Shown here: in pieces, positions 6,976 to 13,919 of the stretch
Layout: each line of letters starts with the position of its first letter
How positions within the stretch are numbered: position 1 is the first letter of the stretch
Origin: Candidatus Methanoperedens sp.
GTDB taxonomy: Archaea > Halobacteriota > Methanosarcinia > Methanosarcinales > Methanoperedenaceae
DNA: 51,294 bases
Direction: 5' to 3'
Assembly: GCA_026552955.1 (NCBI GenBank)
Contig: JAPMTS010000028.1
Location: forward strand, 1-51,294
The notes under the pieces: model-generated
Seen by the model: the letters and a program-made list of their open reading frames with translations, nothing else
Told to the model about the DNA's origin: nothing
The model's database searches: none
Translations under genes and position numbers: made by a program

Positions 6976-7899
6976 TTATCTCCTGCGCACTAACAGGTAA
7001 ATTGAAATTATACCGGTCAGGGATAATATTGTTCCAAATCCGGGAGTTGAAGGCTCCTCAGGAGGGACACCCGAATCCGTTTGCGATGTCCTGGCGTAAA
7101 TAATTCCGTTTTCTGTCACATTTTGAAAGTGCGGCAGGTTGAAACTATGCCAGAGTATGGGAAGATTATCGCGGATTGCAATCGCTGAGTCAAGTTCTTT
7201 CTGGGCAACTGAAACGTCTTTTCCCTTTTGTTTTGCCTGTTTTATAGCGTCCTGGGCCTTTTTTATCTCGTTCTTTAATTCTTCAGCATTTTCGAGTGCA
7301 TTTACAGCTTTTTCAGGGATGTCAGGAGCAATTTTCATATCAGTATTATGGCAGCTGCTGCATAGATCCTGGAATTGGGTTTTATTTAGGACCTTGAATT
7401 CATGCGGCTCATGGCATGTATCGCATGTTGGCGCCTGTTTTAGCGCCTTTAATCTCTGATAATGCAATGAATTTTTAAACTGGTTAAATTCATTTAAATG
7501 ACATTTACTGCAAGTTTCAGGTACATTCCTGTAAAAAACGGTACTGTTGGTTTCGGAAGACCGAGAAACTCCAATATGCGCTATCTCTTTTACATCAGAA
7601 CTGGAATTGCCGCTATGGCAATTGTCACATGTAATAGTAAACAGGGCATGTTTGGAATGTGTCCACTGCTCATAGTTGCTTTTTGCGATCTCATCAATAG
7701 TAGTTGCATGGCAATCAATGGAACATGCAACATCTCTTTGCAGATGTTTTATCCTCACTTCATTGAGTTCTTTTGCTTTTTCGCTGAATGCCGTAAGTTT
7801 TTCATGGCAATCAAGGCATGAATTATCTGCTGCGGCCCCGGCAAATATTGCGATTAAAAATATAAAACTGGCTATTATAATCGTTTTTCTTATTCTCAT
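6976..7899 (-). CDS. Hexahaem c-type cytochrome with PGF-CTERM-type tail (paralogue B)
   Basis: A 307-residue secreted protein with a signal peptide (about 1-24). Haem sites in order are CLDCH, CSIDCH, CDNCH, CSKCH, CDTCH and CSSCH: five normal CxxCH and one CX3CH. A charged helical region follows (about 195-245, AKQKGKDV) and the C-terminus is PGFGTILSL, a hydrophobic helix and RRR, an archaeosortase-type anchor. The N-terminal two thirds resembles NapC/NrfH-like or cytochrome c7-like small multihaem modules, but I cannot name the family. It lies 37 bases from its paralogue upstream and likely passes electrons away from the Rieske/cytochrome b complex. Confidence 0.85.
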   Translation of the reverse strand: MRIRKTIIIASFIFLIAIFAGAAADNSCLDCHEKLTAFSEKAKELNEVRIKHLQRDVACSIDCHATTIDEIAKSNYEQWTHSKHALFTITCDNCHSGNSSSDVKEIAHIGVSRSSETNSTVFYRNVPETCSKCHLNEFNQFKNSLHYQRLKALKQAPTCDTCHEPHEFKVLNKTQFQDLCSSCHNTDMKIAPDIPEKAVNALENAEELKNEIKKAQDAIKQAKQKGKDVSVAQKELDSAIAIRDNLPILWHSFNLPHFQNVTENGIIYARTSQTDSGVPPEEPSTPGFGTILSLTGIISIYLLVRRR

Positions 7900-7936
7900 T
7901 CAATCACCTTTCTCTTCAATTTTCAATAACGATCTT

Positions 7937-8887
7937 TCAATGCCGTTTTAATAGATATGCTGCAAGAAGACCTGATAGCAGCAGTAGTAATTCGAATCCT
8001 GGCGCTTTCGTAGGCTCAGGTTGCGCAGTTCCCTCAGGCATTGCCTTTTCTGCATTCCTGGCATCAACTAATCCTTTCTGTACTTCAATATCAAAGTAGG
8101 TAAGATTGAACCTGTGCCAGACAGAAGGAATGTTCCTCAGTATCTGGGTTGCCGATTCAAGATCCCCCTCGGCTGCAATAACATCCTTTCCCATTGCTTT
8201 TGCTGCAAGGACAGAACTTCTTGCTGTTGAGATCTCGAAAAGCAATTCTTTTACCGAAGATAAGGCAGTCTCAGCTTTTTTCGGCACTTCCGGATTAATA
8301 CCGGTGATATTATTATGGCAATTGCTGCAGAAATCCTCGATTTCGGATGCGGTCAAAACCCTGACGCTATGCGCCTGGTGACAGGTGATACATGCGGGTG
8401 CTGGCAATTCCTGGGTTGATTCCAGCTTTTTGAAATGCTGGGAACTCTTGAATTCATCAAGTTCGGGGGAATGACATTTCCCGCACATATCGGGAGTATC
8501 GGCGCGTTGAATGCTTATACTTGAAATACCTACATGTGCTTCTTGCTTTGAAACCTTTGTTGGATCTCCTCCATGGCATTTTTCACATGTTACTTCGAAA
8601 AGAGCGTGTGTGGATATTGACCACATGGCATAAGTGCTGGCCGTTGACTTATTTAGTCTATCCTCATGGCAAATGATCGAGCATGAAATTCCGCTTTCAA
8701 GATGCTTTATGCGAATATCCACAAATTGCCTCTGTGTCTCCGAACTGAAAAGAAATTTGCTGTGGCAATCAGCACATGAGTTATTGAGTATATCCGGCGC
8801 TTTTGATAGTGCAGGTTGAATAGCCTGCAGTAACAAGAACACAAATACTATTCCTATAATTATCTTTGAAACGTTTTTTTGTAGCAT
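7937..8887 (-). CDS. Hexahaem c-type cytochrome with PGF-CTERM-type tail (paralogue A)
   Basis: About 316 residues from the ATG at 8887, chosen because AGGAG lies eight bases upstream and the product then starts with a proper signal peptide (MLQKNVSKIIIGIVFVF). The longer open frame adds 32 unlikely residues. Haem motifs are CADCH, CSIICH, CEKCH, CGKCH, CITCH and CSNCH, in the same order and with the same CX3CH second site as the next gene. Shared text such as RIKHL, THALF and WHRFNL/WHSFNL shows gene duplication. It ends PGFELLLL, helix, KRH. It is the first gene of the operon. Confidence 0.85.
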   Translation of the reverse strand: MLQKNVSKIIIGIVFVFLLLQAIQPALSKAPDILNNSCADCHSKFLFSSETQRQFVDIRIKHLESGISCSIICHEDRLNKSTASTYAMWSISTHALFEVTCEKCHGGDPTKVSKQEAHVGISSISIQRADTPDMCGKCHSPELDEFKSSQHFKKLESTQELPAPACITCHQAHSVRVLTASEIEDFCSNCHNNITGINPEVPKKAETALSSVKELLFEISTARSSVLAAKAMGKDVIAAEGDLESATQILRNIPSVWHRFNLTYFDIEVQKGLVDARNAEKAMPEGTAQPEPTKAPGFELLLLLSGLLAAYLLKRH

Positions 8888-8923
8888 ATGAACACTCCTG
8901 TCATCACTATTATTATTACTTAA

Positions 8924-8948
8924 ATCATTAATAATGATATATTTAGCC
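8924..8948 (-). promoter_or_regulatory. Candidate promoter and operator of the cytochrome operon
   Basis: ATCATTA and TAATGAT, separated by one base (8924-8938), form a perfect 7-base inverted repeat. On the minus strand the adjoining AAATATATC resembles a TATA box, about 50 bases before the first gene's ATG, which leaves room for a short leader with the AGGAG site. Overlap of the palindrome with the TATA element suggests repression, but both are calls by eye in an AT-rich region. Confidence 0.35.
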
Positions 8949-9015
8949 ATTTTATTTGCCAAATACTTAAACTTATGCATCAAAATATTATATTAATTTA
9001 AATATATGCTCTTGT

Positions 9016-10986
9016 TTAATCTTTCAGTTCTCTCTTCCTCTCGCTCCTGTATTCATCCACGAGCGACTTCAGCCATTCCTCTTTTGCTGCCATCCTTCGA
9101 ATGGCAGCTTTCCTGTTCCAATCTTCCAATGCATTTCCAATATCATCAGGATCGATCACTGCGAGCTCTTCTATAGAGTCAAACTGGATATTCACATCCT
9201 TTGCTCTTAACACAGGGACACCAAGGTTAAAGAGTTCATTTTCTGCAGCATGCGACATATCATTGCAGATTATCACAGCCTGAACTCCCAGGTCAGCAAG
9301 CATTTTGGCGGTAATTGTTCCCCCGCCACTTGAATCCTTCAACAGGATCAGATCATCTTTTTTAATTCCTACCGTTTCTTTTGTTTTGAGGATGCTGTCC
9401 TTTGTAAAAGAAAATAGTATCTTTACGGGAATGACGCGCCCGCTTATTTCAAGCCTTCGGACCTTTTTGAGCTTATGGATCCTTTCATTTAATTCTGAAA
9501 TGTTCCTGTTCTTCTCGGAGATTTTGTTCTGCAGGCGCTGGATATCCATGTCCCGGATCTGCATTATTTTTTCCTTTTTGAGTTTTTTGTAAACTTCTGA
9601 CCGCTGCCTTTTGATCTGTTCATCCAATTCTTGGATCTTCTTATCCCTCAAAGCGAGTTCATTTCTTAAGAAGTCCTGGTGGATCTTCATTTCATTTATT
9701 ATTCCTTCATATTTTCGTATTGATTCCCTTAAATAAAATGTTTCATCTTTTCTCGAAACTACATGTACATCCTGATCTTTGATTTCAGTCCTGGTTAATC
9801 CTGATATCACAACTTCTATGGATTTACCCCTGACAACCTGTGCTATCGCTTCACTGGCATCTAATCCGGGGGGTATTTTTTTCCTGATTTGTTCGAACTT
9901 ATTTTTGTTTTTACGGTAAAACGATACGGCAGCAGCTATGGCATCCCGTTCGTGGTTGTTAGAATAACCATACGGCGCCGCAAAATCAATCTTATCTTGC
10001 GCCAGGAGTACTTCAAAAGGAGAACTTGATACTGCACAAAACGCCCGCCGGATCTTTTCAACGGCATTCGGGGGGGGGTATACATCACTTGCGATAACAA
10101 GCGGCCTTCCCTCCTGTGCTATCATTTCTATGACTTCGGGTATTGAAATGGTCCTTGAACTATGAAGCATTCTCAACTCTCCCTCGAGTGTAAGAACGGC
10201 AATAGCCGTTGTGGTTCCTGGATCGATCCCTACGATAATGTAATCCCTTTTTTTTTCTTTAAGCGGCTTAAAAACAAGGGCATCCCGTTCTATGCCTTTT
10301 ACACTTACCTGCACATCACCATATTTTCCCGAACCGATATGGATCAGGTTTCTTGGCGCATCCACGATGAACTCGGATTTTGAATATCCACCAAACCTCT
10401 CTGTTTTGGTCTGGGAATAGGTGACTCCGCTGGTTTTTGAGAGTTCATTAAGGGCATCCTCGATTTCCCTTGACCTTTGCCTGACATAACCGTGCATTTT
10501 ACGCCTGTACCTGTTCTGGCTCCATCCACCTCTCCCTGGTGAGCGCCCCCTGCTGACTTTGATCATTGTTTTATCTTCAAATGCAGATACCTCATAGCCT
10601 GTACCCATCTGGGCAAGCCTGGCGCATATCAGGGCTTCAGCATCAGGATCGAACCTGTCAAAGGAAAGTCCTTTTTCACGGGCAAGTTTCGTAAGCGGCA
10701 AAAGCTGCTCACCCCCCGTTACCTGTACAAGTTTTGTGTTCGAAGGTAATTTCTGGAGAAAAGAAATAAGGTCCTGCTTATCGGAAACTATCTCATGGAT
10801 ATTATCAACTGATATAATGGATGGTTTTTCTTTCCAGACCATCCGCATGAATTTATGGAGACTTACCATTTTGTGATGCTCGATATCCCCATTCTTGAGT
10901 ATCACGACAGCATAAGCTGGTTTTTCCCGGGCATGCAAAGAACCTTTTGCTATATCTATACCAAAAATTATATTTTCTTGAACCAT
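9016..10986 (-). CDS. COG2433/DUF460 RuvC/YqgF-type RNase H-fold protein
   Basis: A 656-residue archaeal protein. The first 30 residues contain a strand-forming IIFGIDIAKGS, and a second actin/RNase H-like domain begins near residue 250 with IVGIDPGTTTAIAVLTLEG, the RuvC/YqgF-type motif carrying an acidic residue. ASDVYPPPNAVEKIRRAF follows. Residues about 410-505 form a long charged coiled coil, and the C-terminal 150 residues include LKDSSGGGTITAKMLADLG. The family is annotated as predicted RNase H-like nuclease of the RuvC/YqgF family; its substrate is unknown. It is transcribed away from the integrase gene, with a 60-base shared upstream region. Confidence 0.85.
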   Translation of the reverse strand: MVQENIIFGIDIAKGSLHAREKPAYAVVILKNGDIEHHKMVSLHKFMRMVWKEKPSIISVDNIHEIVSDKQDLISFLQKLPSNTKLVQVTGGEQLLPLTKLAREKGLSFDRFDPDAEALICARLAQMGTGYEVSAFEDKTMIKVSRGRSPGRGGWSQNRYRRKMHGYVRQRSREIEDALNELSKTSGVTYSQTKTERFGGYSKSEFIVDAPRNLIHIGSGKYGDVQVSVKGIERDALVFKPLKEKKRDYIIVGIDPGTTTAIAVLTLEGELRMLHSSRTISIPEVIEMIAQEGRPLVIASDVYPPPNAVEKIRRAFCAVSSSPFEVLLAQDKIDFAAPYGYSNNHERDAIAAAVSFYRKNKNKFEQIRKKIPPGLDASEAIAQVVRGKSIEVVISGLTRTEIKDQDVHVVSRKDETFYLRESIRKYEGIINEMKIHQDFLRNELALRDKKIQELDEQIKRQRSEVYKKLKKEKIMQIRDMDIQRLQNKISEKNRNISELNERIHKLKKVRRLEISGRVIPVKILFSFTKDSILKTKETVGIKKDDLILLKDSSGGGTITAKMLADLGVQAVIICNDMSHAAENELFNLGVPVLRAKDVNIQFDSIEELAVIDPDDIGNALEDWNRKAAIRRMAAKEEWLKSLVDEYRSERKRELKD

Positions 10987-11047
10987 TTGATGCTACTTTT
11001 TAGATAATTATTTATGTCATTACTGCGTTATATTAATTGTGATACTC

Positions 11048-12298
11048 ATGGATATAAAAGATGATAATAAGATAATACAGTGGTTCAACATTAAAGATTT
11101 ATCCGAAAAAAGCCAAGGAACATATCTTATCTATATGAAAAAGTTTTGTTCATGTATTGATAAGAATCCTACAGAATTAATTAAAGAAGCGGAAGAGGAA
11201 ACTAAGAAGGGATTATTATTAAGTGAACGTAAGACCTTTGAATATTTAACCCAATTCAAGAAATGTATCAAAGACCTTGCGCCAAAGTCACAATCTTTAG
11301 GTATGGCCGTTGTGAAATCATTTTATGAGACTTTTGATATACAGCTTAGTTCAAGCATCAAGAAGCAAAAGAAAGCAAACTCAAAGCGAGAAAATCAAAA
11401 CTTTCTGAAAAAAGAAGATATTGAAAAAATGGTGACTTATGCCCAAAATACCCGTGATAAGGCAATATTCTTATGCATGGCTACATCGGGGATGGGATTA
11501 CAAGAAATCACAAATTTGAGAATGTCCGATATTACCTTTGGGGATGATGGTATTTCCACAATTTCAATAAGAAGACATAAAGTCGATATTGACCTAATAA
11601 CCTTTATATCTCCAGAGGCGACAACTGCATTAAAAGAATATTTTGAAGAAAGAAATAGAGACCCCAAACTATCAAGTAAGGGTAAAAAAGATTATGTTTT
11701 CGTCACATACTCAAATGGTGGTGGTAATGGTGGAAAGAAAGGTGGTCAAATAAGTGATAGGGCATTTACAAAAATATTCAAAGACTTAGGAAATGAACTT
11801 GGTTATGATAATGGTGAAGATTTTGTAAAAACAAGAAGCCATGCACTTAGAAAGTTTTTCACATCTACATTAGAAGATAATGGCTTTCCGAAACCGAAAG
11901 TTGATTTTATGGTGGGGCATACAGTGAATGACAGAGATAAAGCTTATACAAATCGTTCTCAAGCTGAATTAAAAGAGTTATATATTCAATATTTGCCACA
12001 CTTGACATTTTTCGAGAAAACAATTGAAGTTAGATCACTTGATACAAAGGATAGTAAAAAGCTGAATGACCTTGAAAGTGAAAATGCTATACTAAAGGCA
12101 AAAATGGAAGAAATGAATGGAAATAAATCAAACATGGAATCCCGACTTAGTGCTATGGAAGCAATGGTTAATCAATTGATAAATGCAAGACAAAAAGATG
12201 TCGAATATCGCATAGCAGAGGAAGGAATAGAGAAAGTTGAGGCTCAAGCATCACGATTTGTGGATAAATTCATAAAAGAGCAGGAAGGGAAACCATGA
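11048..12298 (+). CDS. Tyrosine recombinase (integrase) with C-terminal coiled coil
   Basis: About 416 residues; the ATG at 11048 is preferred over an in-frame GTG at 11039. In the numbering from 11039, an N-terminal SAM-like DNA-binding half (1-115) is followed by a catalytic domain with HALR (268-271), VGH (292-294) and the tyrosine in KAYTNR (303). The first catalytic arginine is not where expected: the usual SGLR is SGMG here (about 150-153). Such substitutions occur in some archaeal integrases, but activity is uncertain. A heptad-rich tail (about 340-400) is likely a coiled coil. It overlaps the next gene by four bases. Confidence 0.85.
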   Translation: MDIKDDNKIIQWFNIKDLSEKSQGTYLIYMKKFCSCIDKNPTELIKEAEEETKKGLLLSERKTFEYLTQFKKCIKDLAPKSQSLGMAVVKSFYETFDIQLSSSIKKQKKANSKRENQNFLKKEDIEKMVTYAQNTRDKAIFLCMATSGMGLQEITNLRMSDITFGDDGISTISIRRHKVDIDLITFISPEATTALKEYFEERNRDPKLSSKGKKDYVFVTYSNGGGNGGKKGGQISDRAFTKIFKDLGNELGYDNGEDFVKTRSHALRKFFTSTLEDNGFPKPKVDFMVGHTVNDRDKAYTNRSQAELKELYIQYLPHLTFFEKTIEVRSLDTKDSKKLNDLESENAILKAKMEEMNGNKSNMESRLSAMEAMVNQLINARQKDVEYRIAEEGIEKVEAQASRFVDKFIKEQEGKP

Positions 12299-12534
12299 TT
12301 GATTATCTCCTTATCTCCGTTCTTGTCGGGTTATTCCTGTTGGCATTTCTCATAGCTGGCAGTATGGCCATTAGTGAATCTAATGTTGTCCAGGTTCAGG
12401 GCGATGAGATCATACGAATAGATGATACCAAGAAATCCTATATTTTCTTTGGAAGCGAAGAAAAGGAAATTCTCTATAATAGGTTAATACGGCAAGGGTG
12501 CAGTGAATCCGAAGCATTGAAATTCATAAGTTAA
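12295..12534 (+). CDS. Small single-helix membrane protein next to the integrase
   Basis: A 79-residue protein whose ATG overlaps the integrase stop codon (ATGA), so it is translationally coupled. Residues about 4-28 form one transmembrane helix (LLISVLVGLFLLAFLIAG); the rest is acidic and soluble and ends with a short helical segment (QGCSESEALKFIS). I do not recognise it. The coupling suggests a conserved partner of the integrase in this element type. Confidence 0.6.
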   Translation: MIDYLLISVLVGLFLLAFLIAGSMAISESNVVQVQGDEIIRIDDTKKSYIFFGSEEKEILYNRLIRQGCSESEALKFIS

Positions 12535-12538
12535 TTGC

Positions 12539-12586
12539 AGTATCGGGAGACGTGATATGATGGTATGGTGTGACTCTCCCGATACT
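12539..12586. repeat. Perfect 12-base inverted repeat with 24-base loop
   Basis: AGTATCGGGAGA (12539-12550) and TCTCCCGATACT (12575-12586) are exact reverse complements. The hairpin starts five bases after the stop codon of the small membrane protein gene. No T-run follows directly, so it is not a typical archaeal terminator; it may be a processing site, an RNA structure or a protein-binding site. Confidence 0.7.
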
Positions 12587-12601
12587 ATAAATCGAGGTTG
12601 G

Positions 12602-12634
12602 CACGGGAATAATGGAAGAAAACCTTTTCCCGTG
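12602..12634. repeat. Perfect 8-base inverted repeat
   Basis: CACGGGAA (12602-12609) and TTCCCGTG (12627-12634) enclose a 17-base loop, 15 bases after the larger hairpin. The two together look like a structured RNA or tandem stem-loops. Confidence 0.55.
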
Positions 12635-13092
12635 TCACACTATTGATGTGTTCGACATCGAATCTATGAACACAATTTTAAGATTAACTTCTGAATAGAT
12701 AATGTTTGTGATATGGTGTGTCACATATTTACAACCCCGTTACGGAATTAGCCTATAAATTATATGTTTATTGGATATATTCTATAAGTGATGATTCCAC
12801 TTTTGTATTGGACGATAGATGAGTGTATAGTATATTCGGTTATATGTTAAAAGCGATACTATTATATATACATAAGTTTATAAGAATAAATTAGAAGGTG
12901 AGTAAACTAAAACCAGATGCAAGACATCTTAAATGTGAAAATTACTGCAAATAGCATTTACTTGGTTTAATATAGTTTATTTCACAACTTTTCTAAATAT
13001 CTACTTTAAAATAGAAAACCGTTACTTTACGGTTTCGTATTGTTTTTAGTCCATAATTGAGGATTTCAATTTATATAATATCAAAATAAATC

Positions 13093-13266
13093 ATGGCAAT
13101 TATAAGAAAAATTCAGAAATTTTCAACGGCAAGTTACGTTGTAATAATTCCAAGAACATTTATGGAGTTATTTAATTTAAAACGGGGGGATGAAATGCAG
13201 TTCACATTAAGAGATAATGAAATTATCATGACGGTAGTGGAAAAAGGGGGAGTCTCAAAATGTTAA
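13093..13266 (+). CDS. AbrB/SpoVT-type DNA-binding protein
   Basis: A 57-residue frame found by direct translation, MAIIRKIQKFSTASYVV and on. The order KIQK...YVVIIPR...LFNLKRGDEMQF...EIIM is the swapped-hairpin AbrB fold seen in MazE-type antitoxins and archaeal plasmid regulators. It binds DNA as a dimer and probably controls its own operon. Its last seven bases overlap the next gene. No toxin gene in the MazF or VapC sense follows, so a regulator of the replication module is more likely than an antitoxin. Confidence 0.75.
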   Translation: MAIIRKIQKFSTASYVVIIPRTFMELFNLKRGDEMQFTLRDNEIIMTVVEKGGVSKC

Positions 13267-13502
13267 TGGAAGGCAAAAAGCCATTCACCGCTGAAAACAA
13301 ACCGAAGGATGAAGCACGGAAGCTAAACAGAGCTTATTACACACTCGAAGGACTCAAAATACAAACAAAAGCACCATGTCCCTACTGCCATCGCAAGTCC
13401 TGCAAAAATCGAAGTGGTTGTAAAGTGAAAGCACAAAAAAAGAAAGAAAGCAGAGCGATATATGTAGAAAGATATTTTCAAGGTGGGGAATCATCAAAAT
13501 GA
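13260..13502 (+). CDS. Small basic protein with a cysteine-rich zinc-finger-like motif
   Basis: 80 residues, very basic. The centre reads CPYCHRKSCKNRSGCKVK: cysteines and a histidine in a tight cluster that could bind one zinc. The start lies inside the end of the AbrB-type gene with GGGGGAG eight bases upstream, and its stop overlaps the next start (ATGA). I do not recognise a family. Nucleic-acid binding is a reasonable guess from charge and the motif. Confidence 0.6.
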   Translation: MLMEGKKPFTAENKPKDEARKLNRAYYTLEGLKIQTKAPCPYCHRKSCKNRSGCKVKAQKKKESRAIYVERYFQGGESSK

Positions 13503-13813
13503 CCGAAAAGGATTTGAAAGCCCCGACAACCGAGCAAGGAAGTAAGGGCATCTCTAAACATAATACTATCGGGGAAGCATTTAAAAGTTTGCCTTTGGGG
13601 TGTGTTGTTGCTACCGACTTAAAACTAATCAAAGACTGTTATTCAATGCACGCGCACATTGATAAACCAGTTAGAGAACAGACTTTAAAATTATGGAAAA
13701 AAAGAGGATTTGAGCCTTTTAACCTGGGAGTCCTGCATGTTAGATATGAAGACAAAGGGAAGAAATACCAATATCCACTATATTTTAAAATTCACAAAGA
13801 GGTGCAGAAATGA
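13499..13813 (+). CDS. Unknown 104-residue protein of the element
   Basis: A soluble, mixed-charge protein with no signal peptide or helix. The first 25 residues look disordered (PTTEQGSKGIS). The rest has alternating hydrophobic strands (GVLHVRYEDKGKKYQYPLYFKI) that suggest a small alpha/beta fold. It overlaps its neighbours by four bases on each side, so it belongs to the same transcript as the AbrB-type gene and the ATPase. Family not recognised. Confidence 0.6.
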   Translation: MTEKDLKAPTTEQGSKGISKHNTIGEAFKSLPLGCVVATDLKLIKDCYSMHAHIDKPVREQTLKLWKKRGFEPFNLGVLHVRYEDKGKKYQYPLYFKIHKEVQK

Positions 13814-13914
13814 CATTTTTTGATGAATTTCAGGGTATCTCAATGTATCCCGTATCTGATATCGGGGCGCATACGGCATCTATCGAGCCATTCAAAGGCG
13901 ATATAAGGGGGTAG
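13810..13914 (+). CDS. 34-residue peptide in the overlapping gene chain
   Basis: The ATG overlaps the previous stop (ATGA) and the frame MTFFDEFQGISMYPVSDIG runs to a TAG five bases before the ATPase start. Its position exactly fills the gap in a chain of coupled genes, which supports it. On its own the length would not be convincing. It may serve only to carry ribosomes to the ATPase gene. Confidence 0.4.
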   Translation: MTFFDEFQGISMYPVSDIGAHTASIEPFKGDIRG

Positions 13915-13919
13915 GAATA

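Larger units (their letters stand above)
12535..13092. other. 558-base noncoding region with two strong hairpins
   Basis: No gene was found on either strand. The first 120 bases hold two perfect inverted repeats (listed separately). A related phrase, GATATGGTGTG, occurs near 12711 and a similar ATGGTATGGTGTGA lies in the first hairpin loop. The remaining part is very AT-rich with several TATA-like stretches leading to the AbrB-type gene. It may hold a terminator, a promoter, a small RNA or a replication origin; nothing here decides between them. Confidence 0.5.
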
